A DNA stretch of 51,434 nucleotides, from positions 1 through 51,434 of the forward strand of contig JARGFS010000003.1 in assembly GCA_029211095.1 (NCBI GenBank). The letters are read 5' to 3'. The notes beneath the pieces are model-generated. The model was not told the origin of the DNA. It was given only the letters and a program-made list of their open reading frames with translations, and did no database searches. This document shows, one piece after another, positions 1-8,459 of this stretch. Made by a program: the position numbers and the translations under genes. Position 1 is the first letter of the stretch; each line of letters starts with the position of its first letter. This DNA comes from a bacterium. Its GTDB lineage: Bacteria > Zixibacteria > MSB-5A5 > GN15 > FEB-12.

Positions 1-117
1 ACAACTCTGGAAATTGTCACCGGACTTTCCGACGGTATCAATATCGAGGTTGTCGAGGGGCTGGAAGAAGGGATGCTTCTGGTGGAACGTCCGCCGAAGG
101 AGATAACCGCCGACTAA
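1..117 (+). CDS. MacA-like periplasmic adaptor, C-terminal end (partial)
   Basis: The window opens inside a reading frame whose last 38 residues are visible before the TAA at 115-117. They include GLSDGINIEVVEGLEEG, which resembles the C-terminal beta-barrel/membrane-proximal end of HlyD/MacA-family adaptors, where a 'GLSDG..IEI..GL..GD' pattern is usual. Two FtsX-type permeases and a LolD/MacB-type ATPase follow directly, so this is most likely the periplasmic adaptor of a MacAB-like ABC export system. The 5' part lies outside the window, so lipid anchor and hairpin domains cannot be checked. Assignment rests on a short tail plus context. Confidence 0.7.
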   Translation, partial: TTLEIVTGLSDGINIEVVEGLEEGMLLVERPPKEITAD

Positions 118-134
118 GCGGTTAGCGAGTCCCA

Positions 135-1370
135 ATGATTCCTTTGATGACCATTAAGCAGTTCTTCAACGACATGCGTCGCCAGAAACTTCGCTCAGCC
201 CTGACCATGTTCGGCATCTTCTGGGGGACCTGTTCTATTGTATTGCTTTTCGCCTTTGGTCAGGGGATAACGGAATCTCAGATCAAAGCACAGCGCGGGC
301 TAGGTGATAATATTGCTATTATTTGGCCGGGAGTTACATCCAAGGAGTTTCGTGGACTGCCGACCGGGCGGCGGGTTAGATTCACCGAAGAGGATGCACG
401 GCTGATCAAGTCCAAGGCGGCTACACTCAAAGGGATTTCACCTGAATATCGTGGCTGGAATATCAACCTTCGCTACAAAAAGCAGACAACGCTCCGATCG
501 GTCTCCGGTGTCTGGCCGGAGTTTAGCGATCTTCGCAACGTGATTCCGGATATCGGCTCTCGTTTCATCAATAAGCGCGACATGGATGAAAAGCGGCGCG
601 TGATTTTTCTTGGTGACAAACTGGCTGAAGATCTCTTTGAAGAGGCTGAACCGGTGGGACAGTCAGTCCTGTTCAACGGCACTCCCTTCACGGTGATCGG
701 GGTGATGAAAGAGAAAAAGCAGAATTCCTCTTATAATGGACGGGACAACCGGAACGCCTTTATTCCTTCAACAACTTTCAAAGCGATGTTTTCACGCCGA
801 TTTGTAAATGTGATGATCGTTCAGGCCTACCCGACCGCTTCTATGGAAGACACCAAGAGCGAAGTCTACAAAATCATGGGAGAGAGGTACAAGTTTGATC
901 CCAGTGATAAAGAGGCGCTCTCTATTTGGGATACCACGCGCGGGATTGCATTTTTGAAAACATTTTTTATGGCCTTCCAGTACTTTCTATTTGGGATCGG
1001 GGTTGCCACTCTGATCACCGGAGGGATTGGAGTGTCAAACATCATGAATGTGGTTCTGGAGGAACGGACCAAGGAGATTGGGATCAAAATGGCTCTTGGG
1101 GCCAAGAAGCAGATGATCATGTTGCAGTTTGTGTTAGAGACGCTTCTGATAACCGCCATCGGCGGACTGCTGGGATTCCTTTTTGCCTACGCTCTGATTC
1201 AGGTTTTTCCTTACCTGGAACTTGATGAGTTTATCGGGACCCCACGAGTGAATATGGTGGGTAGTCTGATGGTTATCGGCGTGCTTGGCCTGGTCGGTTT
1301 GGCATCCGGTTATTTCCCGGCGCGAAGAGCGGCCAACCTGCAGCCGGTGCAGGCATTAAAACTGTTTTAG
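135..1370 (+). CDS. ABC transporter permease, FtsX/MacB type (first of two)
   Basis: This 411-residue protein has the MacB permease layout: one N-terminal membrane helix (around residues 20-42, FGIFWGTCSIVLLFAFGQG), a large periplasmic MacB_PCD-like domain (about 45-270) and three C-terminal helices (about 285-310, 335-360, 375-400) of the FtsX domain, with the conserved EERTKEIGIKMALGA stretch between them. Unlike E. coli MacB it carries no ATPase; that is the separate gene at 2648. It lies 17 nt after the adaptor gene and 9 nt before its paralogue. The start could be the ATG at 135 or the in-frame ATG at 147 (MTIKQFF); neither has a clear ribosome site. Substrate cannot be read from sequence: MacB-type pumps export macrolides, toxins, lipoproteins or peptides. 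Confidence 0.9.
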   Translation: MIPLMTIKQFFNDMRRQKLRSALTMFGIFWGTCSIVLLFAFGQGITESQIKAQRGLGDNIAIIWPGVTSKEFRGLPTGRRVRFTEEDARLIKSKAATLKGISPEYRGWNINLRYKKQTTLRSVSGVWPEFSDLRNVIPDIGSRFINKRDMDEKRRVIFLGDKLAEDLFEEAEPVGQSVLFNGTPFTVIGVMKEKKQNSSYNGRDNRNAFIPSTTFKAMFSRRFVNVMIVQAYPTASMEDTKSEVYKIMGERYKFDPSDKEALSIWDTTRGIAFLKTFFMAFQYFLFGIGVATLITGGIGVSNIMNVVLEERTKEIGIKMALGAKKQMIMLQFVLETLLITAIGGLLGFLFAYALIQVFPYLELDEFIGTPRVNMVGSLMVIGVLGLVGLASGYFPARRAANLQPVQALKLF

Positions 1371-1379
1371 GATAGAACT

Positions 1380-2627
1380 ATGAAGATTGGAATCATTTAC
1401 AACGTCTTCCTCAGAGATTTTAGAAAGCAGAAGAAGCGGATAGCGCTCACGCTGATCGCTCTGGTGTGGGGGACGATTTCAATCATGTTGCTGCTCGGTT
1501 TTGGTGAGGGGCTGCACCGGCAGATGACTGTGAATGATAAGGGGCTGGGCGAGGGGATTGCAATTGTCTGGGGCGGGCAGACTTCCATACCGTTCAAAGG
1601 AATGGGCAAGGGGCGGCGCATCCGGTTGAATACCGATGATTTAGACTATATTAAGGGGCGCATACCGGAGATAAAAGAGATTGGCGGCCAATACGACCGA
1701 TGGGGCGTGAACCTCCAGTACGGGGATCAAGTGATATCCGAGCATTGTGTTGGTCTGACCCCCAACTACAGGCAGATGCGTAATCTCAATCCGCAGATGG
1801 GCGGACGGATGATAAATGAACTGGATCTGAAATATAAGCGGCGCGTGATTTTCCTGGGGGACAATGTTGCTGATCGTCTCATGGGAGGAGATGAACCGAT
1901 CGGGAAACAGATAATGCTCAACTCAATACCGTTTACGGTAGTTGGCGTGATGGCCCAGAAGCTCCAGAACTCCAGCTACGGGGGCATGGATGAAAACCAG
2001 GTCTCAATTCCGCTGACCACCTTCAAAGCAATCTTTGGTGATCCGTATCTGGACAATATTGTGTACCAGATTTCCGATGTGAGCCGGAATGAAGAAATAG
2101 AAAAGGAACTCTATGCGGTCATGGGAGAGCGCTATAAGTTTGATCCCGAAGATGAGCGCGCTCTGTCTGTCTGGGATACGGTGGCCGGCAAAAAAGAGTT
2201 TGATCAGATCATGTTCGGTATCCAGATTTTTATGGGTATAATCGGCGGCCTTACTCTACTCATTGCCGGGGTTGGCGTGGCAAACATAATGTATGTGTCC
2301 ATCAAGGAGCGCACCCGTGAGATCGGTATCAAGATGGCAATGGGGGCGAGGCGTTCCTATATCCTGACCCAGTTCCTTTTGGAAGCAATCCTGATTACAT
2401 TCGGCGGCGGTGTTCTGGGGATGGCGCTGAGCTATATAATGACCGAGGGATTCAAGCGCATTCCGATTGAGTCAGATGTTTTGGATATGATGGGCAGACC
2501 TACGATATCGTTGGAGATCGGACTTTTGGTGATTGTCATTCTGAGTGTTATGGGCATTCTGGCCGGGCTTTTTCCGGCCATGCGGGCTTCTTCGGTCAAC
2601 CCGGTGGAATCGCTGCGCTATGAATAA
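1380..2627 (+). CDS. ABC transporter permease, FtsX/MacB type (second of two)
   Basis: A 415-residue paralogue of the preceding permease, with the same plan: N-terminal helix (about 20-42), MacB_PCD-like periplasmic domain, and three C-terminal helices around the conserved KERTREIGIKMAMGA segment. The two proteins share many short blocks, for example RRVIFLGD, QNSSY and YKFDP followed by SVWDT, which indicates tandem duplication and divergence. A heterodimeric permease pair served by the single ATPase at 2648 is the simplest reading. It begins 9 nt after the first permease with AGGATAG as a plausible ribosome site. Confidence 0.9.
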   Translation: MKIGIIYNVFLRDFRKQKKRIALTLIALVWGTISIMLLLGFGEGLHRQMTVNDKGLGEGIAIVWGGQTSIPFKGMGKGRRIRLNTDDLDYIKGRIPEIKEIGGQYDRWGVNLQYGDQVISEHCVGLTPNYRQMRNLNPQMGGRMINELDLKYKRRVIFLGDNVADRLMGGDEPIGKQIMLNSIPFTVVGVMAQKLQNSSYGGMDENQVSIPLTTFKAIFGDPYLDNIVYQISDVSRNEEIEKELYAVMGERYKFDPEDERALSVWDTVAGKKEFDQIMFGIQIFMGIIGGLTLLIAGVGVANIMYVSIKERTREIGIKMAMGARRSYILTQFLLEAILITFGGGVLGMALSYIMTEGFKRIPIESDVLDMMGRPTISLEIGLLVIVILSVMGILAGLFPAMRASSVNPVESLRYE

Positions 2628-2647
2628 CTGCATGGGAGCAAATTGCT

Positions 2648-3337
2648 ATGATTAGAATGAACCAGGTAGTCAAAAGCTATACTACCGGCAAAGTGGATTT
2701 TACGGCGCTCAAAGGGATTGACCTGCATATCCGCAAAGGGGAACTGGCGGCCGTGATTGGTCCTTCCGGTTCAGGAAAATCCACCCTGATGAATATTGTT
2801 GGCTGCCTTGACATCCCTTCTTCGGGCGAATATATGCTGGAAGGGAGCGATGTTGGACAGCTCTCCTCTAATGAACTTGCCGAGATCAGGAATAGGAAAA
2901 TTGGTTTTGTCTTTCAGGCTTTCAATCTTCTGCCGTATGCCACTGCCTATGAGAATGTGGAAGTTCCGTTGCTATTTGCCGGGGCCAAAGCAAAGTATCG
3001 GCGCGAGCGGGTGATAGAGTTGCTGTCCCGGGTTGGCCTGGCTAACAAAGTATCCAACCGGCCGACCGAAATGTCCGGTGGTGAAATGCAGCGCGTGGCC
3101 ATTGCCAGAGCGCTGGCCAATGAACCGGATGTTATCCTGGCTGATGAGCCGACCGGAAACCTGGATAGTAAATCCGGCGGGGAGATTGTGAAGCTGTTTC
3201 ATGAACTCTGGGAATCGGGTAAGACAATAATTATGATTACCCATGACAACAATATTGCCGCGACTGCGGAGCGGGTCATCAAGCTCAAAGATGGCATGAT
3301 TGATTCCAACGGTTTGAAAGCGAGGACGTCCGCCTGA
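2648..3337 (+). CDS. ABC transporter ATP-binding protein, LolD/MacB family
   Basis: This 229-residue protein has all motifs of an ATPase domain: Walker A GPSGSGKS at residues 38-45, Q-loop Gln90, signature MSGGE at 142-146, Walker B ILADEP ending at 168 followed by the D-loop TGNLD, and the switch His199. Length and the '[11 protein letters not shown]' and '[14 protein letters not shown]' segments are typical of the LolD/MacB-N/FtsE branch that powers FtsX-type permeases. It is 20 nt downstream of the second permease, with GGGAG about 9 nt before the ATG, so it is the last gene of the adaptor-permease-permease-ATPase operon. Outer-membrane TolC partner is not in the window. Confidence 0.95.
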   Translation: MIRMNQVVKSYTTGKVDFTALKGIDLHIRKGELAAVIGPSGSGKSTLMNIVGCLDIPSSGEYMLEGSDVGQLSSNELAEIRNRKIGFVFQAFNLLPYATAYENVEVPLLFAGAKAKYRRERVIELLSRVGLANKVSNRPTEMSGGEMQRVAIARALANEPDVILADEPTGNLDSKSGGEIVKLFHELWESGKTIIMITHDNNIAATAERVIKLKDGMIDSNGLKARTSA

Positions 3338-3414
3338 TCGACATGCTACCATTCAAAGAGAATCGGGTGGCCGTCTCAGACTCGTTTGGGACGGATTGTA
3401 TGTTCAACCGGAAT

Positions 3415-3438
3415 CAGGGCCAAACAAGTTTGGCCCTG
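3415..3438 (+). terminator. Hairpin after the ABC operon, possible terminator
   Basis: CAGGGCCAAAC at 3415-3425 is perfectly complementary to GTTTGGCCCTG at 3428-3438, giving a 9-10 bp stem with a very short loop, 78 nt after the ATPase stop codon. No T-tract follows, so it may act as an mRNA 3' end stabiliser or be a dispersed palindrome instead. Confidence 0.4.
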
Positions 3439-3461
3439 GCACTCCGGCATCGTCATAACCA

Positions 3462-3559
3462 CCCTTCGACAGGCTCAGGGTGACCTGGTCCCCATAAGAA
3501 GTGTAACAGGTATGCATGCAAAGCATGAGTAGGGCGGAATTCCCTTCGACAAGCTCAGG
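3462..3559. repeat. Two copies of a dispersed CCCTTCGAC..GCTCAGG element
   Basis: CCCTTCGACAGGCTCAGG occurs at 3462-3479 and CCCTTCGACAAGCTCAGG at 3542-3559; a third, one base longer, lies at 9791-9809. The second copy sits inside a wider inverted repeat, GGCGGAA at 3533-3539 and TTCCGCC at 3574-3580. All copies are intergenic. Short imperfect palindromes of this type recur between genes in many environmental bacterial genomes. Confidence 0.7.
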
Positions 3560-3636
3560 ACAGGCTTTAGCAGTTCCGCCTTCGCTTTGTTGGTATGACC
3601 GCTGGAATATTTTGCATTACTGAGTTGAGTTGAATT

Positions 3637-3659
3637 GTCGGGACCGTAAAGGTCCCGAC
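3637..3659. repeat. 9-bp perfect palindrome
   Basis: GTCGGGACC (3637-3645) and GGTCCCGAC (3651-3659) flank a GTAAA loop. There is no T-tract. It abuts the tandem 18-bp array, and may have been the seed of that array. Confidence 0.75.
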
Positions 3660-3660
3660 C

Positions 3661-3750
3661 TACGAAGAATATGCTCGCTACGAAGAATATGCTCGCTACG
3701 AAGAATGTGCTCGCTACGAAGAATATGCTCGCTACGAAGAATATGCTCGC
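3661..3750. repeat. Tandem repeat, five copies of an 18-bp unit
   Basis: The unit TACGAAGAATATGCTCGC is repeated five times without spacers at 3661, 3679, 3697, 3715 and 3733. Only the third copy differs (AATGTGC for AATATGC). Because 18 is divisible by three, one plus-strand frame would read Tyr-Glu-Glu-Tyr-Ala-Arg repeatedly, but that frame is closed by a TGA at 3631 and has no usual start codon before the array, so it is treated as non-coding. The near identity points to recent expansion. Confidence 0.95.
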
Positions 3751-3773
3751 GAGGCTCTTAGCGCATCAAATGC

Positions 3774-3802
3774 AAAGCGGCAGGCGCTGTGCCTGCCGCT
3801 TT
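3774..3802. terminator. Bidirectional terminator between convergent genes
   Basis: AAAGCGGCAGGC at 3774-3785 pairs perfectly with GCCTGCCGCTTT at 3791-3802 around a GCTGT loop. The 12-bp stem starts and ends with A/T runs, which suits termination in both directions, between the ABC operon and the minus-strand VWA gene ending at 3886. Confidence 0.75.
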
Positions 3803-3885
3803 CGGCGTATATACAAAACAGATAGCGTGGCTCTCTAAAATGGCCGCATCCCGGAAATGCCGCCTAACTCATTTCTGTTATCGTA

Positions 3886-6012
3886 CTACCGTTCGGCCAA
3901 TTCCTGTTTAAGCTCGCGTGCCTGACTGAGGAGATAGAGGAACTGATCAGTCTTAGTCGACTCCAATTCCGAAGTTGCTCTGCGGGCGACACGAACCAAG
4001 TCATTCAGATCGGACCTTTTGGCCCAATAAGAGTTGCGAAGAATCTCCGCAAGCTCCGCAGCACAGGCAGCCAGTTGAAATTCCGAGCTGGTGCGCTCGA
4101 AACTACTGTTGATAGCTTGGGGACTGAGCATAAAGCGCTCTTCGGCAACTTCAAACAGACTTTCCACCGGATGCCATTCGTCACTTTCAAAACGGCGCTC
4201 ATTTTCGCGCGGATCGTCGTCATCCCGATAGACCGGCACATAGTCCGGCTTTTTGTATCGGATGTTAACATACCCGATAGCCCGTTTGGGAAAACCGTGA
4301 TGTACCTTAATCTCGTAGAGGGCGGTCACGGAATGTCCGGCCCCAATCTCACCGCCATCGACAGTATCATTGCGGAAATCCTTGTCAGCGACATCCCGGT
4401 TTTCATACCCCAGGAGGCGATAGCTGCGGACCACCGAAGGATCAAAGTCGACCTGGATCTTAACATCGCGGGCGATCACCTGAAGGTTTCCGGTCAGGTT
4501 GTCCACAAAGATGCGCTTGGCTTCATGAATGTCATCGACATAAGCATAGTAGCCGTTCCCTTTGTTGCCCAGCTTCTCAAGCAGAATATCGTTGTAATTT
4601 CCCATGCCAAACCCGATTGAGCTGAGCGTGATCCCTTTACCGGCATACCGCTTGATTTCTTTCAGGATAGCCTCGGCACCGGTCTGGCCAACGTTGGCGA
4701 CACCGTCGCTGCAGAGGATTACACGATTGATCTTGCGCGGGTCAAACATCCGATTAGCCATAGCGTAGCCGAGTTTAATCCCCTGCTCGGCATAGGTGGC
4801 ACCGTTGGGTACCAGCATATCAATCGCCTGATATATCCTATTTCGGTCCTTAATTGAAGTTGGTTGGAGAACTTCATAAGCAGTGGAACCGTAGACGACG
4901 ATTCCAACTTTATCATCCGATTTCAACTGGTCAACCAGCATCCGCAATGCTTTCCTGACCAACCCGAGACGGTCTTCACGCCCCATTGATCCAGAGACAT
5001 CGACAACAAAAGTCAGATTGGCCGGTTTACGGTCGCGCGGGTCAATCTCCTGCCCCTTGATTCCGATCCGGAGGAGGTAGCTGTTCTGGCCAAAGTACGA
5101 AGGAGAACCCTCGAAAGAGAGATCGAACGGTTTGTTGTGTGGGGCTTTGTAGTTGTAATCAAAGTGATTGATAAACTCTTCCACACGTACGGCATCCTTT
5201 GGTGGAAGATTACCGCTTTCCAGGTAACTTCTGGTCATGATATAGGAGGCGTCATCAACATCTATGGCAAAGGTCGAGAGATGGTCATCTTCGGTATCGA
5301 CAAACGGATTGACACCATAGTTCTCGAAAAACATAGCGTCGTAGGCCTCGCCATTGACAATAGCGTTCCCGCCATGCGCCGGAGAATAAGCGGTCCTGTC
5401 CTGCCGGGGAGGTATCACGCAGGTAGGTGCACCCATGACCGAAGCAGTTTTCTTTTTTCCGTCGACAACGTAAGCGACATCACCTGCTCTACCACCTTTA
5501 ACGTTGGGTTTCCCGGCGGTTCCAGTAACAACTCCGGCGACCTGATTCAGCATTTCATCGACAGTTGCGACGGGACGTGGCTTGATCTCTTCTTTTGAGA
5601 TTGTCACCTGACTTGAGACTCCGAACTTTTCGATGATATCAGGCTCGGCAGTTATTTTGATAGTTTTGCTAAGATCGGTCGTCCTTTTTTCCAGTAACAA
5701 CTTCAGTTCCAGGGCCTGATCTGCCGTGATTGTTATTGAGTCAATCTCGACCACATTGTATTCCAGGTGAGAAACTTTCAGAGTGTAGCTGCCGGGGGGG
5801 AGAGTTCTGATCAGGAACTTCCCATCAAAGTCAGTCAGGGCGCCCATAGTGGTGCCCACGACCGCAACGGAAGCACTGACAATTGGATCACCGGTAGTTT
5901 TGTCGGTAATGGTACCTTTGATTTGTCCGGTGGAACCGGCCCTTAGAGCCAGGGTAAGTCCGAGCAGGACAATGAAGAGGAAAAGATAGGGAAGCGCTTT
6001 GCGTGTAAACAT
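3886..6012 (-). CDS. Secreted VWA-domain protein with carboxypeptidase-regulatory and plug-like N-terminus
   Basis: Start chosen at the ATG at 6012 because GGAGGT lies 5 nt upstream and a signal peptide follows at once (residues 1-25); this gives 708 residues. Residues 29-110 form a CarboxypepD_reg-like beta-sandwich (IKGTITDKTTGDPI...). Residues 135-190 resemble the start of a TonB plug (VDEMLNQVAGVV, YVVDGK) but no barrel follows. Residues 225-290 match the N-terminal domain found in YfbK-like proteins. The VWA domain (about 330-510) has an intact metal-ion site, DVSGSMG at 338-344. The C-terminal 170 residues match the DUF3520-like tail of the same family (COG2304). It is probably an extracytoplasmic protein-binding protein; its ligand is unknown. 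It converges with the ABC operon and is followed by a bidirectional terminator. Confidence 0.88.
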   Translation of the reverse strand: MFTRKALPYLFLFIVLLGLTLALRAGSTGQIKGTITDKTTGDPIVSASVAVVGTTMGALTDFDGKFLIRTLPPGSYTLKVSHLEYNVVEIDSITITADQALELKLLLEKRTTDLSKTIKITAEPDIIEKFGVSSQVTISKEEIKPRPVATVDEMLNQVAGVVTGTAGKPNVKGGRAGDVAYVVDGKKKTASVMGAPTCVIPPRQDRTAYSPAHGGNAIVNGEAYDAMFFENYGVNPFVDTEDDHLSTFAIDVDDASYIMTRSYLESGNLPPKDAVRVEEFINHFDYNYKAPHNKPFDLSFEGSPSYFGQNSYLLRIGIKGQEIDPRDRKPANLTFVVDVSGSMGREDRLGLVRKALRMLVDQLKSDDKVGIVVYGSTAYEVLQPTSIKDRNRIYQAIDMLVPNGATYAEQGIKLGYAMANRMFDPRKINRVILCSDGVANVGQTGAEAILKEIKRYAGKGITLSSIGFGMGNYNDILLEKLGNKGNGYYAYVDDIHEAKRIFVDNLTGNLQVIARDVKIQVDFDPSVVRSYRLLGYENRDVADKDFRNDTVDGGEIGAGHSVTALYEIKVHHGFPKRAIGYVNIRYKKPDYVPVYRDDDDPRENERRFESDEWHPVESLFEVAEERFMLSPQAINSSFERTSSEFQLAACAAELAEILRNSYWAKRSDLNDLVRVARRATSELESTKTDQFLYLLSQARELKQELAER

Positions 6013-6154
6013 GTTACACCTCCAGAACAACTGGTTAGAGAAGATTTCTGCTTTCTGAAGGGGATTACACCAATGAGACGAACTTCTTCCCATATTTGTG
6101 CACAGGCAAGGGATGGTTTCTTGTAAGTTAAGTGACAGGAATAATTTACGGACA

Positions 6155-6181
6155 CAAAAAGGCCGCCCGATGGGCGGCCTT
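6155..6181 (-). terminator. Rho-independent terminator of the M6 peptidase gene
   Basis: On the minus strand AAGGCCGCCC (complement of 6172-6181) pairs with GGGCGGCCTT (complement of 6159-6168) around a 3-nt loop, and is followed by TTTTTGTG. It starts 26 nt beyond the stop codon of the gene ending at 6208. Confidence 0.9.
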
Positions 6182-6207
6182 AGTAGATTCAGGGTGTCAT
6201 TCGATTA

Positions 6208-8244
6208 CTAAAACGCCGGACACGGCGCCGGGGCTGGTCCACCGGCAAAGAGATAGTCGACAAAGTAAGTCAGGTCGCTGATGTCATAGTTGTTATCTCC
6301 GGTAACATCTCCATGCTGAGGACAGGCTGCAACAGGTCCAAAGTTGAAGAGGAAATCAACCTGATCGGTGAGATCAGTTATATCCACGGAACCATCACTG
6401 TTATAGTCTCCCCGCAAGACGCAACAGCATGCATTGCCAATGCCGTCCAGGTTGTTGTCCAACTGATCCGGGTTGGAAACGGTGGGGCAATTATCAGTGG
6501 CATAACAGTGGCCATCGGAGTCATCATCGTTGAGGGGATCATCCGGGCAAACATCACAAGCATCGCCAAAAGTGTCGCTGTCAGAATCGATCTGATCATC
6601 GTTGATGTCATCCGGGCAGTTGTCACAGGCGTTGCCGTAAATGTCACCATCATTGTTGGCCTGGTCACCGTTGGGAGTGTCAACACAATTGTCGGTGTCA
6701 TCCGAGACCCCGTCACCATCAGAATCAACCCCATTCGGGCTATTGACATAGGCGTACAGTTTGTCGCCTACAATAGAGTCAACCCGAACGACAATCCCGC
6801 TCGGACCGTAGTAGCCATTACTGTTTGGAGTCGAACTCGGGTTAAACTCAGACTGTCCGGAAGTGTTGTTGTTCCAGGCTCCACCGAGCCGGGTTTCATA
6901 TGGATACCACCACTGAGCGGAATCGGTTACGCTACCTTCGGGGTTCATGGTATGGTCAAAGGCCGGATTGTACCCGGCATCTTCGACAATGACTTTATAA
7001 TGAGCCCAGTCCGGGGTGCCATTGTTGTTCCAGGAGCCAACCGAGTCATGGATATGGGTGATGATCAATCCCTGGTCCAAAGTGTCCGAACCGTAAGTCA
7101 GATCGGGATAGAAGTAGCAGGAGTAGTCCGCGTCCACCTTGTCATACTGCGCTGTCGAGTGCGGGTTGCGGTACTCCAGGTAGAAAAATTCCCCATCCGC
7201 CCAGTTGATGGGGAGAATGTAAAGGGAACTGTCCTGATGCGTTTCAACATCGTACAGGACAACATCGAAAAACTCCCCCTGTTCGAGCACGACCGGATTC
7301 ACCCAGCCCAGTTCATATTTGCTCCAGCCACAGGGGTGCGAAGGATTGTTGCTCTCGCCACCGAGCGAGAAGACACCATAGCCGCCATAGCCCATAACGC
7401 ACCAGTCGGTCAGCGGATGATCATTGAAGTCATTGGGGGTGGTGTAAGTTGACATGACCAGTTTGTCATCATAGTCATACAGATCGGGCAGGCCCAGATT
7501 ATGCATAAGCTCATGACAGTATACGCGAATGCCGCTCAGTCGCTCACCATTGTCACAGGTGGTCGGCCAGAAATCATAACGAGTAGGGTATGACTCGGGC
7601 GAAGTATTCCATGAAGAGACCATCTTGCCATCAAAGGGTCCGGGACCGCCGCCCGGAGTGTAGCGGTAGGCGTGGGACCAGATATCGGCCGGGTCATTGA
7701 ACTCGCAGGCTTCGCTGAATTCAAGGCCGACCCCGGAACGAATGAACACGACCGCATCGACAATTCCATCATCGTCACCGTCATATTGAGAGAAATCGAT
7801 AAACGGGTCCAACTCGTACAAAAGGCTCTCAAAGTCATACCAACCGGAGGCCGGGTTGGGGTCAGTGTGCCAACCATAGACATCGCCGACAACGGTCACC
7901 GTGCCATAAGAGACTTCGTTGACATAGTCAGCCACCGAGCCGCCGGGGAATACGTGATCGGAAAACATCAGGCTGTCCATGGTCTCCGCAGAATATGTGT
8001 GAGGCCGATCCACCCAATCGACCAGGATGGCCAGAACCTTAAGCGTGTCACCGGAAAATCGGTAGGCGGCAATGTCCAACGAGTCCTGTCGGGTCAACTC
8101 CGAGATTGGAACCGGCCCATAAGCCTTTTCCAGCTCATTGTCCGGAAAGTCGTACATTATTCCTTGGGAGAGATCAATTCCGAAGACTGCAGACGAGACC
8201 AGAAGAATCAAAGTTATCGTCAGGAGGCCTGATTTTGCGAACAT
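6208..8244 (-). CDS. Secreted M6-family metallopeptidase with thrombospondin type 3 and dockerin-like repeats
   Basis: Start chosen at the ATG at 8244, with AAAGGAA just upstream and a signal peptide in residues 1-22; 678 residues result. The immune-inhibitor-A (M6) zinc motif HELMHNLGLPD is at 244-254, preceded by a calcium-binding-like DGDDDGIVDAVVF at 155-167. After the catalytic domain and a beta-rich segment, residues about 512-612 are Asp-rich, Cys-containing thrombospondin type 3 repeats (DSDGDGVSDDTDNC and relatives). The last 70 residues hold two dockerin-like calcium repeats (DYNSDGSVDITDL, DNNYDISDLTYFVDYLF). The same C-terminal module is on the second M6 peptidase at 35632 and on the remnant at 48203, so it is likely a shared surface-attachment or assembly tag. 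A clear terminator follows. Confidence 0.9.
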   Translation of the reverse strand: MFAKSGLLTITLILLVSSAVFGIDLSQGIMYDFPDNELEKAYGPVPISELTRQDSLDIAAYRFSGDTLKVLAILVDWVDRPHTYSAETMDSLMFSDHVFPGGSVADYVNEVSYGTVTVVGDVYGWHTDPNPASGWYDFESLLYELDPFIDFSQYDGDDDGIVDAVVFIRSGVGLEFSEACEFNDPADIWSHAYRYTPGGGPGPFDGKMVSSWNTSPESYPTRYDFWPTTCDNGERLSGIRVYCHELMHNLGLPDLYDYDDKLVMSTYTTPNDFNDHPLTDWCVMGYGGYGVFSLGGESNNPSHPCGWSKYELGWVNPVVLEQGEFFDVVLYDVETHQDSSLYILPINWADGEFFYLEYRNPHSTAQYDKVDADYSCYFYPDLTYGSDTLDQGLIITHIHDSVGSWNNNGTPDWAHYKVIVEDAGYNPAFDHTMNPEGSVTDSAQWWYPYETRLGGAWNNNTSGQSEFNPSSTPNSNGYYGPSGIVVRVDSIVGDKLYAYVNSPNGVDSDGDGVSDDTDNCVDTPNGDQANNDGDIYGNACDNCPDDINDDQIDSDSDTFGDACDVCPDDPLNDDDSDGHCYATDNCPTVSNPDQLDNNLDGIGNACCCVLRGDYNSDGSVDITDLTDQVDFLFNFGPVAACPQHGDVTGDNNYDISDLTYFVDYLFAGGPAPAPCPAF

Positions 8245-8459
8245 GATGGTTCCTTTCGGCGGTGAGAACATATTAAAGAACTACATATCCAATTTACGGT
8301 TTGAATGGATTCTGTCAAGGCTGCAAAGCGGCTGCCGCACCGGCTGCGCCGATAGCGAGTCTGCGGGTACATCTGCCAGTTTATATTTCAATCTTGATCT
8401 GTACCCGTAATTGATGCAGATTATGCTCAATTAGTCAGATATTTTGGAGGATACCAATA

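Larger units (their letters stand above)
3338..3885. other. Repeat-rich intergenic spacer between convergent genes
   Basis: No gene is seen in these 548 bases. The spacer contains inverted repeats at 3415-3438 (CAGGGCCAAAC and its complement), two copies of a CCCTTCGAC..GCTCAGG element, a 9-bp palindrome at 3637-3659, five tandem copies of an 18-bp unit and a terminator. The flanking genes converge on it, so it is a place where insertions and expansions are tolerated. Confidence 0.8.

Noticed and set aside
3661-3750. CRISPR-like array
   Set aside because: The 18-bp units are contiguous, with no spacers, and no cas gene is nearby.
3646-3855. A small repeat protein encoded by the 18-bp array
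   Set aside because: The open frame has no ATG, GTG or TTG with a ribosome site before the array and is bounded by a TGA at 3631.
6313-7452. Long plus-strand open frame opposite the first M6 peptidase
   Set aside because: It mirrors the Asp/Gly-rich calcium repeats of the minus-strand gene; its predicted protein is a monotonous Val/Ile-rich string without a recognisable domain or ribosome site.
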